Assembly: GCA_004325065.1 (NCBI GenBank)
Contig: PITI01000557.1
Location: forward strand, 1 to 10,915
DNA: 10,915 nt
Direction: 5' to 3'
DNA from: Hamiltosporidium magnivora
Taxonomy: Eukaryota; Microsporidia; Dubosqiidae
How positions within the stretch are numbered: the stretch's first letter is position 1; each line of letters begins with the position of its first letter. Under the pieces are notes generated by a model, which saw nothing but the letters and a program-made list of their open reading frames with translations, was not told the origin of the DNA and did not search any database. The translations under genes were made by a program, and so were the position numbers. This document shows, one piece after another, positions 1-7,393 of this stretch.

Positions 1-901
1 TGCAATTGAAACTTTAAAACAGATAATGAGTCACACTGTTTAAGAAATTTGTGAAAAAGAATATGGAGGTAAGAGTAAATACCAGAATAAAAACCAATAT
101 TCAAATTCGCAATAATAGACTTGAAATGTTGATTTTCTATAAAAAAAGCAAATGAGATTGAACGAATCGAGGTGAGAATTACTTCTCGAAAGACAACTCT
201 ATTTAAGGAATGGCATAGGTTTTGGGAGAAGTTATTGTCCGGGTAGAAGAATATATCTACAACTTTTATGTGAAAACAACCTTAAGTGTTGTGAATTAAG
301 ATGATATTGTAATTAAATATTATAAGAGGTAAATTACGAAACTCAAAATATCAGTAAGAAAATATAGTAAATATTCAGAGAGATCTATAAAAAACAAGTG
401 AAATAGTTTTATTCGATACATACATATTTTGAATAAGATTAAGCAAATTAGAAAAGGAAAATGTATCTGTTATACAACAAAGAGAGTAAAAATCGGCGAG
501 GATTCCATTTATCTTTTAAGAATAGGCAAGAATTAAAGAGAAGAAGTTAAGTAAACAAATATCAATACATAGTAAACCAAAGTGCTATCAAAGAACTAAA
601 ATCAAAGCAAGGACTCAAAATATACCCAAACTTTAATATAAAGAATATAAAAAAGCGAGGGAAAAGGTAAAAAACAGTTAAAACATAAGGAAGAATAAAC
701 CTGTTTTCAATAAATTAAAAAAAGAGATCTTAGGCTTAATTAAATTTTGTTGAATTTCTGGATATACACCGTAGAAATTGAAAATAGCAATAATGTTTTT
801 TAAATGTGTAGTTGTAAATTAAATGAATTAATGAGCCACATAAACAAAAATAAATATACGAAATTGGGTTAAAATAAAATTCTATAACAGAGAAATCACT
901 T

Positions 902-1578
902 TTTATGATTCATTTCCGAACTCTTATCTGTAGTTTGTTCAATTTTACACCTATAACAGGTAATGTGAATAATTTTAAAAGCTTTAGGTTGAGATGATAG
1001 AGTTAAGTTTATATACGAATCATGTCTTATAAAAAAAACTTTTAAGCTTCACAGGGAGTTGATGATAATAAGTGCCTAAGCTATAGAAGTTCCGAGAAAA
1101 CTCAAATGTATTTACAGCAGTAATAAAGAAAATAGTATCAAGATTATAATACCTTTGTGTACAAAAGTAAACTCTAAACTGTATTTCGAAAAATTAATTT
1201 ATTATTATAAAGGAATACTTCGACTTGAAGTAACCAAATTTTTATAGATAATACGAAACAAAAGGGTCGGTAGCGAAAAAAAGGCTTGTACAACCGGTAT
1301 GTAAAGAACGCTTATATGTTTCTTTAACATGAATTTTAAGTGGTTTGCGGTGTAATAAGTTCCGCCACAGCAGACATGTGCCTTTGTTGCAACTTTTAGA
1401 TAGTTTTTAAAAAAAGGTATTGAAATTTAACAAGAAGAGCAGTGATTCTTTAGATATAGGTTTTTTTCAAATTGATCATCCGCTGAGCCTTTTTTTAACC
1501 ATAATAGCGAAGGAGAAGTCTTTAAAATCTATTAGAATCCAATCTAAATGGCAAATATACATTCAGAAAATGAAATAT
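902..1578 (+). pseudogene. Reverse transcriptase core fragment of copy A
   Basis: This stretch carries the most recognisable protein blocks of copy A. At 902-961 the translation TLICSLFNFTPIT fits the motif B region of LINE RTs, whose usual form is QGDSLSPLLF followed by PL. At 994-1059 MIELSLYTNHVL then KKLLSFTG fits motif C and what follows it, usually YMDDLKLY with a spaced KLL; the catalytic Asp pair is lost. At 1191-1244 YYYKGILRLEVTKFL fits the post-palm block usually read YYRRIRLVLKSELN. At 1297-1323 VCKERLYVS, followed by GL at 1342, fits the block usually read DRLYVKRREGGRGL. One frame, 1333-1578, has a single stop in 82 codons, which is unusual in DNA this AT-rich. The matches rest on recalled family patterns, not on a search. 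Confidence 0.55.
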
Positions 1579-1643
1579 TAAATTAAATATATGTGATATA
1601 ATTTTTGATAAATGAAACTTTATCATTACGTGATTCTTTATAA

Positions 1644-1912
1644 ATCCTTAAAACAGAAAACATCGTGTTACGCGAAGAAGGAATTTTATGTTTAATTAGA
1701 GTGAAAATTTACTATGAAGAGCAGAAAGTGGCGAAAGCCATAAACATACTAAGGTAGATAATTTAGCAACTGATATGAAAAAACACTTAAAAACGATTAA
1801 ATCGGACGAAATAAAAGGTGAAGCAAACAATAAACCTATATTCAGGTGAAGATGTATTAAAGTCTACGAAACGAATTATTTGTCACATCATAGGAGAAAT
1901 TCTTCAAAATAA
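1644..1912 (+). pseudogene. Zinc-knuckle/RHN region fragment of copy A
   Basis: The segment at 1644-1754 translates without a stop for 37 codons and contains LKTENIVLREEG and IRVKIYYEE. These resemble the block before the CCHC knuckle in R2/R4-type proteins, which typically contains a TEG and an R-x-YxK pattern. At 1853-1909 the translation CIKVYETNYLSHHRRN resembles the knuckle's last Cys followed by the conserved YLxRHNxVA pattern; here RHN has decayed to HHRRN. The first two Cys of the knuckle are not recognisable, and the two blocks lie in different frames. It is a broken relic and not a functional domain. Confidence 0.45.
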
Positions 1913-2204
1913 GCATGCAGATGTAAAAATAAGACAAATAATTAACACCTTTTTTCTAATTTCTAGGTGATAGTGCAAATATTTTATTGTTTTGGATATG
2001 AAGTTAAACAAGAGTATATTTTTTACAATTCCAAATTTTTCATAAGACTCGCTTCAAATTACGGAAACCGGTAAACGAGTAAAACACAGTTTGTTAGCTT
2101 ACTATTATAGATTATTTATAAATTTATTATCTATATTGTCTTTTACTTATAACACTATGATATTGAGCCAAAGTATCAAAATATGAATATTAAGAAATTC
2201 CAGA

Positions 2205-2427
2205 TATATAAAAGCGATAGTCCATTATAAAGTAGATATAAATCGAAAATGGAGTCGAAACTATTTCTTCCAATCGATGAATTAGATGTGCGTCAAAACC
2301 AAAACCTATAAAGCTGAAAAAGGCATATGTCGATGCCATAAATGGAACTGGGAGACCTTTTAAAAAAATATTTTGCAAGAGGAAGAAGGTGTCAAGAAAA
2401 CAAAAGCGCATGGTATTGAACTCCTAA
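2205..2427 (+). pseudogene. C-terminal fragment of copy A
   Basis: Two overlapping frames look protein-like. One reads YIKAIVHYKVDI from 2205. The other reads VETIS from 2254 and, after a stop at 2278, stays open from 2281 to a TAA at 2425-2427 with a very basic end (KRKKVSRKQKR). The 17-nt stretch at 2253-2269 is identical to 6425-6441 in copy B, where it lies just after YIQSIVLKKT, so both relics share this part of the protein. A 73-codon frame on the opposite strand covers the same bases and is best read as a shadow. Confidence 0.45.
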
Positions 2428-3012
2428 CTTGAATATTACACTCCACACCAAAATTAATTTGAATCTAAGAGGAAGTGGTCAAAAATTAAAATAAATAAAA
2501 AAATTAAACTTTTACTCAAGCAAATCAAAAAAATAAAATTCAATTTTTACGTATAAATATATATTTTAAAGTTTGCTATCATAATATATATCAGATATAT
2601 TCTTCAATATAAAAGAACGAATTATATTTGCATTAATTTATTTAAAACAAGCTAGTATTGGTAGTTAATCCTAAATTTAATATCATTTTAAATAATAGTC
2701 TAGTTAGTCTTTTTAAATTCTAAAATAAAATCGAATACCCTCTAAATTTTCAATTCTAGGTAGCTAATTGATAGACATATTTCATAAATCTTTAGTAGTC
2801 ATAATTATCTTTTTAATTCAAAAAATGATTTTTTAAAATATTTAACTTAAGAATCTTTTTTAAAAGAAAGTTAAATATAATTCTTTCAACAGAAAACCTA
2901 TTATAGGCATTAAATCTTATAAAATATTTTTTGTAGCGTTGAAATGAAGATTTGAGAAATATATAAAATAAATTGAATTTTTATTATATTAGAAATAACA
3001 ATTTTATAATAG
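2428..3012. other. AT-rich intergenic, no gene seen
   Basis: This stretch is very AT-rich with frequent stops in all frames. I see no convincing reading frame, RNA gene or long repeat. It separates the end of retroelement relic A from the tandem array. Confidence 0.6.
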
Positions 3013-3275
3013 AACAAGGAAAACATTTCTAATTTACTTTATTTAAAACTATCACATCTTTTTAAAGTAGTGGCAAGTGAACAAAGAAAATATAACTTTG
3101 TTTAAAACTATCACATTTTTTTAAAGTAGTGGCAAGGTAACAAAGAAAATATTTCTAACTTACTAGCTTTAAAAGTATCACATCTTTTTAAAGTAGTGGC
3201 AAGTAAACAAAGAAAATATAACTTTATTTAAAACTATCACATCTTTTTAAAGTAGTGGCAAGTGAACAAAGAAAG
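3013..3275. repeat. Tandem array with a 30-nt conserved core (4 copies, dimeric period 126 bp)
   Basis: Four copies of a 30-nt core start with ACTATCAC (AGTATCAC in copy 3) and end with GTAGTGGCAAG. They lie at 3048-3077, 3107-3136, 3174-3203 and 3233-3262. Start-to-start spacing is 59, 67 and 59 bp. The linkers alternate: the long linker before copies 1 and 3 contains TTTCTAA then TTACT, and the short linker before copies 2 and 4 contains AAATATAACTTT. The array is therefore a duplicated 126-bp dimer. Each core contains an imperfect inverted repeat, CAC-AT-CTTT-TT-AAAG-TA-GTG. The array lies about 320 bp beyond the 3' end of the CFT2 gene. Isolated and degenerate copies occur elsewhere in the window. 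Function is unknown. Confidence 0.9.
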
Positions 3276-3583
3276 AATAATATATGTAGATTTTCATAAT
3301 TTAATTTGAAAAATCATAATTAGATTTTTAAAAAGTTAAACGAATAATTAATAATTACAAAATTCATTTCAAATGTAAAAATAGAGAAAAGAAGTTTAAT
3401 TAAATGTTTTTACAGCCAAATTTAATTTTAAACTTTAATACAATATCAAGTGTAAATACTTATTAAATAAAATTATATCCTAGAAAGTTTAAATACATGA
3501 ATCAAAGGTGCAAACCAAAATATAGGTTCTAAATTAAATTACAGTGTTTATTCTAGAAAATCTTATCAATCTGATACTAACAT
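3276..3583. other. AT-rich intergenic, no gene seen
   Basis: AT-rich DNA between the tandem array and the 3' end of the CFT2 gene, with no reading frame or repeat I can support. Confidence 0.6.
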
Positions 3584-3589
3584 TTTATT
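3584..3589 (-). promoter_or_regulatory. Candidate poly(A) signal of CFT2
   Basis: Read on the minus strand this is AATAAA, 5 nt after the TAA stop at 3595-3597. Microsporidian 3' UTRs are short, so the position is plausible. In DNA this AT-rich the hexamer also occurs often by chance. Confidence 0.4.
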
Positions 3590-3594
3590 TAGTT

Positions 3595-5631
3595 TTAATC
3601 TAATATTGCAATGTTTTCATAGAACATATCTCGTATTTTGATAAAAAGATTGGTAATTTTTCCTTCAATAGTATAAGTATTTTGATTTTTTATTATTTTA
3701 ATTGAATCTTCTATTATCATAATATTTCCTTTGATTTCAACTTTAAATCCGTTTTCAACTATTTTTCTTTTTAATACATTCATTTGAATATTACCAACGC
3801 ATATATTTTCTAAAGGTCCGATATATTCAAGATAATAATTACCATCTTTTTGTATAATTTTGCCTTTAAACCCACCAAGAAAATCATTTCCAATTTTTTT
3901 GATATTTATTTTAGAAAAATCTTCTGTTAAATTTATTTTAGAAATGTGAGATTCTGAAGAAAGATTTATAGGTTTTTTATTTTGCTGTAAAAATACATCA
4001 GAAAATGAATCATTATATTTACAGTAATGATAAAGAAAATTACTATATTCGTCATTTTCATTTATAAAAACAAGTTTAGAAGGATTTATAGATTCTAACA
4101 CAGTTTTAATTGATTTATAATCACTGAAACCTTCAAAATCAATAAAAATTTTATCAAAATTTAAATTCAAAGCGGTTTTTTCCCAAACTATTTTTTCTAT
4201 AATTTCGATTTCTTCTTTTATTTTATCATTCGTTTCTTTAATTTCTTCGAATACTTTATCTTCCGTTTTACTTACTAGAGTGCCGTATTCATCATAAGGC
4301 TTATTTGGCATTTTCAAAGGAAACATTTCATCTCCAGAAACACACCACATATCGGTTTTTTCTTCGTGCCAAGCCACTTTTCTCAAAGTGTCCGGTAAGG
4401 CTTCATCCTCCCATACATCTTCCTCGGATTCAATACTTTTTTCTTCTTCGGTTTTATATTTTATAGAAGAAGCTATATGTTCCTGTAATTCTTCTTCATT
4501 TAAAGAAACAAATGTAGGAAGATTCAGTTGAATCGTTTTTTCATGAAATTTTTTATTTTTTTTAATTCCATATAAAATATTGTCACCTAAATTTTCTCCT
4601 GGAACTGATATATCATTATCAACAAAAACAAGTAAATTATCATCATTTTCACACAATAATTTCATAAACAATAAAAAATTTCCATCATGAAAATTCTCAG
4701 TAATTATTATATAAATATCAGTTTGCTCGGGAATTAAAGAAAATTTACTAAAAATTTTAATATTTTCAAAAACAAAATTATTTTGATTCGATTCACAACT
4801 CCATTCCATCATAGTTTTCAACATTTCAACATATCTTGTTGCATATCGACTGTATAATATCATTTCGGGTTTTTCGTTTTTAGTTTCAAAATATTCGTTT
4901 AATAAAAATGCTATTTCAGGCATCCTACTGTATTTCACTGGAATAAAAACCTTTTTATTGTTTATAATTGCATTTTCTAAAATTCCAAAGAAATAATAAT
5001 TTCTTTCTTTCCTATTTAGAACTGGTTTAAGTGCATATTTGGTATCGAGAATACAAAGAAAAGGATTTTGAATTGAAATATCTAATCCATTTAAATGATT
5101 CTCTTTTCTATGGTTAACTCCAATACATACCAAAATAGTATCATTATCTTTACATATTTTCCATATTGATCCACCAATAGAATGACCAGAATTATATGCA
5201 GAGATGTATAAATCAGATCCTATTTCTACGGGTTGCATATATTTTAATGATATTATTCCATCAAACGCCATATCAATATCAGTTTCTAAATATTGGTTGG
5301 TGCTTGTAGAAAATGTAGAATTTGAAAAATTTTGTTCTTTAAAAACATATTTTCCTAAAACTTGTATCGGTGTCGTTGAATATACACGGCCGTAAAAACC
5401 ACTATTAATTATTTTTGGGAGTGCGCCTGTATATGCAATCTCAAGGTGTGAAAGTATTATTATATCTAAAGAAGGTATTAAATCTTTGTATTCATCTACC
5501 CAGGAAGAATCAAGGTCTGTTTTTGTACCGCAGTTGATAAGAATTTTTTGTGAATCTATTTCTAATAAATGTGCGTATATTCCTGTTCTTGTATCAACTA
5601 ATTCATTAAAATTTATAAAACATTCAACCAT
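3595..5631 (-). CDS. CFT2: Cleavage and polyadenylation specificity factor subunit 2 (CPSF100/Cft2)
   Basis: The 678-residue protein is a subunit of the nuclear pre-mRNA 3'-end cleavage/polyadenylation complex and the non-catalytic partner of the endonuclease CPSF73/Ysh1. A metallo-beta-lactamase fold covers about 1-210 and a beta-CASP domain about 210-370. The zinc motif HxHxDH of CPSF73 is degenerate, SHLEIAYTGALP at 61-72, keeping only H62. GHSIGGSIWKI (139-149) and NHRKENHLNG (163-172) match CPSF100 closely. An acidic linker (about 386-404) precedes MFPLKMPNKPYDEYG (426-440), the counterpart of the MFP...WDEYG segment that docks on the polyadenylation module. The C-terminal domain has FIDFEGFSD (486-494) and ends IRDMFYENIAILD, close to the animal C-terminus. 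It is shorter than human CPSF100 (about 780) and yeast Cft2 (about 860). The start is supported by CCCC 5 nt upstream. Its nearest upstream gene is the divergent kinesin. Confidence 0.95.
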   Translation of the reverse strand: MVECFINFNELVDTRTGIYAHLLEIDSQKILINCGTKTDLDSSWVDEYKDLIPSLDIIILSHLEIAYTGALPKIINSGFYGRVYSTTPIQVLGKYVFKEQNFSNSTFSTSTNQYLETDIDMAFDGIISLKYMQPVEIGSDLYISAYNSGHSIGGSIWKICKDNDTILVCIGVNHRKENHLNGLDISIQNPFLCILDTKYALKPVLNRKERNYYFFGILENAIINNKKVFIPVKYSRMPEIAFLLNEYFETKNEKPEMILYSRYATRYVEMLKTMMEWSCESNQNNFVFENIKIFSKFSLIPEQTDIYIIITENFHDGNFLLFMKLLCENDDNLLVFVDNDISVPGENLGDNILYGIKKNKKFHEKTIQLNLPTFVSLNEEELQEHIASSIKYKTEEEKSIESEEDVWEDEALPDTLRKVAWHEEKTDMWCVSGDEMFPLKMPNKPYDEYGTLVSKTEDKVFEEIKETNDKIKEEIEIIEKIVWEKTALNLNFDKIFIDFEGFSDYKSIKTVLESINPSKLVFINENDEYSNFLYHYCKYNDSFSDVFLQQNKKPINLSSESHISKINLTEDFSKINIKKIGNDFLGGFKGKIIQKDGNYYLEYIGPLENICVGNIQMNVLKRKIVENGFKVEIKGNIMIIEDSIKIIKNQNTYTIEGKITNLFIKIRDMFYENIAILD

Positions 5632-5636
5632 TTAAA

Positions 5637-5640
5637 GGGG
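5637..5640 (-). promoter_or_regulatory. CCC-type start-codon motif of CFT2
   Basis: On the minus strand CCCC ends 5 nt before the ATG (CCCCTTTAAATG). Isolated C-runs are rare in this AT-rich DNA. A CCC-like motif just upstream of start codons is an established microsporidian signature. The kinesin gene has one at the same distance. Confidence 0.6.
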
Positions 5641-6039
5641 TTTTTAAAAATCTATAAAATATTTTGTATTTCAAAGTTAAAAAAATAACGAAATTGAAAA
5701 TCTATTAACATATGATAAATCAAATATTAAATTTAAAATTATATTCAATTGTAAGGTTGCATAGTTACTACTGAAAGAAATATTTTTGATTTTTAAAGAT
5801 TTTATTTAATAAAATTCTGGGTTATGATATTTTTTACCATTCTATATATTTTCTTCTACCTCTTTAACCACTACTGTTTACTTTTAAAAAGATGTATTTG
5901 CTCTGATTATTACTTAAATTAAATAATAAAAATATTAAAATTTGGAATAATAGACCCGATATATATTTTAGATAATACTAAAAATATGATAAACAGATTT
6001 AAGTAGGAATTAATTCCCTATACACTTCAAATAGTAGAA
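5641..6039. other. AT-rich intergenic upstream of CFT2
   Basis: AT-rich DNA holding the presumed CFT2 promoter, with no clear TATA element distinguishable from the background. The only structure I can support is the degenerate inverted core repeat at 5869-5895. Confidence 0.5.
5869..5895 (-). repeat. Degenerate inverted copy of the 30-nt core repeat
   Basis: Read on the minus strand this contains ACATCTTTTTAAA, then an extra 8 nt, then GTAGTGG. These are the two halves of the core found four times at 3048-3262, interrupted by AGTAAACA. The 13-base match plus the 7-base match in the right order makes chance unlikely, but the copy is clearly decayed. It lies about 240 bp upstream of the CFT2 start. 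Confidence 0.45.
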
Positions 6040-6721
6040 ACTGAAAAACTTAAGAAGTATGACCTGCTAGCCATTCTTGATTCATATTTATAACTGTATT
6101 GTTGAGATAATTCCGCCAGAGATACGATGAGTTCTGCCCTGCCGGTCCTAAGCCTGGATATAGGGGTAGAGGTAACATGGGAAATACATCTATCTCACAA
6201 AACCATATTGTTACATACCGAAACGAAATAATATAAATTAGGAAAATCCTTAAGGAGGCCTTGGCTCTTTAAGCGCTTTAGCGCTAATAAGTATTAGTGT
6301 TGAGATAATTCCATATGTGAAGACCTTGGAATAAATGTGACAAAATACTAAAGGCACGCCTAAAAAGACTACAAATACCTATGAATGCAGAGGAATATAT
6401 TCAATCCATAGTACTTAAGAAGACAGTCGAAACTATTTCTTTTGAATGACGAAGAGAAATTGAGTCGAGACAAAAGACCAAAGAGAGATGTAAAAGCCCG
6501 TCAATGTATGTTATTGAGAGACTCGAGATGCACAGGGATACAAAACCCCCTTCAAATCAAGTGATTAACAGGACGATGGTCTTAAAAATTTCAATACAAA
6601 AAATAATAAACCTTATCCCGAATGAGGAACCATATTAGAGGAACCGAAAATAAACATAAATGAAGAGTCTGATTTAGAAGAAGAAACGTTAATGGTTAAA
6701 GAGTTAGAACAAATTATTTAA
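6040..6721 (+). mobile_element. Degenerate non-LTR retrotransposon relic, C-terminal part (copy B)
   Basis: This is a broken C-terminal part of the same retroelement family as copy A. Translation of 6106-6231 gives ARDTM then LDIGVEVTWEIHLSHK, fitting the PD...D block of the restriction-like endonuclease (RPDIVV..IIDVAVPWD). YKLGKSLRRPW near 6234-6266 fits the KYQDLxxELxRLW block. VEIIPYVKTLE at 6299-6331 fits VEVVPVVVGALG. LKRLQIP and EEYIQSIVLKKTVETIS at 6357-6440 fit LEKLGI...ELLQKTALLGTARILRK. One frame runs 6321-6635 with a single stop (6447-6449), then shifts and ends at TAA 6719-6721 after an acidic tail. No RT part remains, consistent with 5' truncation or decay. It lies between the CFT2 and kinesin genes. 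The boundaries are approximate. Confidence 0.6.
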
Positions 6722-7046
6722 AAGAGAGAAAAAAGGTTTTAACCAAGAAAGTTATAAAATATTTTTTTCTCGATAATTTGTTTTAAAGACGAATATTAAA
6801 AATCTTATAACTGCATGTTAAATTAAATTTCTTTTTTTCTTCAATAATTATTCTTCAAAAAACGAATCTCAAAAAAAGTTTGTCTATAAACTCATTGTAA
6901 ATCAGAATATCGGTTTATCAACGATTCAATTCAATTATATTATTTTAGTGTTTAGTAGAATTTTTTAATTCATATAAATTTCACTATTTTTCAAAGAAAA
7001 AAACTTAAAACTTTAATCACAATTAGATAGAAAATAAGAAAAAAAA
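6722..7046. other. AT-rich intergenic, no gene seen
   Basis: AT-rich spacer between relic B and the 75-bp tandem repeat. Stops are frequent in all frames and no RNA gene or repeat is visible. Confidence 0.6.
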
Positions 7047-7257
7047 TCCTTATTATTTGCTATTGAACTGCAAAATGAAGTAAAATTTAGGATCCGAATT
7101 TTAAATCAAAGATTATAAAGTTCCTTATTATTTGCTATTGTATTGCAAAACGAATTAAAATTTAGAATCCGAATTTAAAATTTAAAATTATAAAAATTCC
7201 TTATTATTTGCTATTGCATTACAAAACGAATTAAAATTTAGAATCCGAATTTAAAAA
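7047..7257. repeat. 75-bp tandem repeat, about 2.8 copies, upstream of the kinesin gene
   Basis: Units start at 7047, 7122 and 7198 with TCCTTATTATTTGCTATTG. Each continues through a CAAAA(T/C)GAA(G/T)TAAAATTTAG block and an ATCCGAATTT block. Periods are 75 and 76 bp. Copies 2 and 3 are nearly identical, while copy 1 is more diverged. The last unit is cut short in its tail. The array ends about 135 bp before the kinesin ATG. It shares no obvious sequence with the 30-nt core array. Confidence 0.9.
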
Positions 7258-7361
7258 AATAAAATTTACCAACCAATCAAAATTAAACGGAAATTTAGAA
7301 CCATTTTTTAAAACATTTTCTATAAATCAAAACATGTTTCAAAATAAAAAAAATAAATGCA

Positions 7362-7367
7362 TATAAA
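7362..7367 (+). promoter_or_regulatory. Possible TATA box of the kinesin gene
   Basis: TATAAA ends 26 nt before the ATG and is followed by a purine-rich leader and the CCC motif. Short microsporidian 5' UTRs make this position possible. The AT-rich background makes it weak evidence. Confidence 0.25.
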
Positions 7368-7385
7368 GTGAAAGAAGAAAAAAAA

Positions 7386-7388
7386 CCC
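7386..7388 (+). promoter_or_regulatory. CCC-type start-codon motif of the kinesin gene
   Basis: CCC ends 5 nt before the ATG (CCCTACAAATG) inside an otherwise C-free purine-rich leader. The spacing equals that at the CFT2 gene, which supports both start sites and a microsporidian origin. Confidence 0.6.
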
Positions 7389-7393
7389 TACAA

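Larger units (their letters stand above)
1..2427 (+). mobile_element. Degenerate non-LTR retrotransposon relic, R2/R4-like (copy A, no left end)
   Basis: This is a dead copy of a LINE-like element whose reading frame is broken by many stops and frameshifts. Conceptual + strand translation gives protein-like blocks in family order. An N-terminal block lies at 2-112. A basic block reading IKARTQNIPKL then YKEYKKAREKV lies at 601-735. Reverse-transcriptase palm blocks follow at 902-1062, then thumb-like blocks at 1140-1578, a pre-zinc-finger and His-rich block at 1644-1912, and a C-terminal block at 2205-2427. The order matches retrotransposons with a CCHC knuckle and restriction-like endonuclease after the RT. 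No segment is longer than about 56 codons without a stop, so it cannot encode a working protein. The left end lies outside the window. No target-site duplication or tail was found at the right end. The clade call (R4/Dong-like rather than R2 or HERO) is an inference from remembered family patterns. Confidence 0.62.

Noticed and set aside
2190..2411. 73-codon minus-strand reading frame
   Set aside because: It lies opposite the C-terminal coding remnant of retroelement copy A, is dominated by F/I/Y from the complement of a basic reading frame, and has no start motif. It is best explained as a shadow.
1..2427. Ty3/gypsy LTR element as the source of the relic
   Set aside because: No long terminal repeat, primer-binding site, protease or integrase HHCC/DDE pattern is visible, and the block order fits a non-LTR element with a C-terminal endonuclease better.
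3013..3275. CRISPR-like array of a 30-nt core with spacers
   Set aside because: The spacers are not unique: they alternate between two related linker types. The DNA is eukaryotic and no cas-like gene is present. It is a dimeric tandem repeat.
5204..5395. 63-codon + strand frame inside CFT2
   Set aside because: It is antisense to a well-conserved part of the CFT2 coding sequence, with no independent support.
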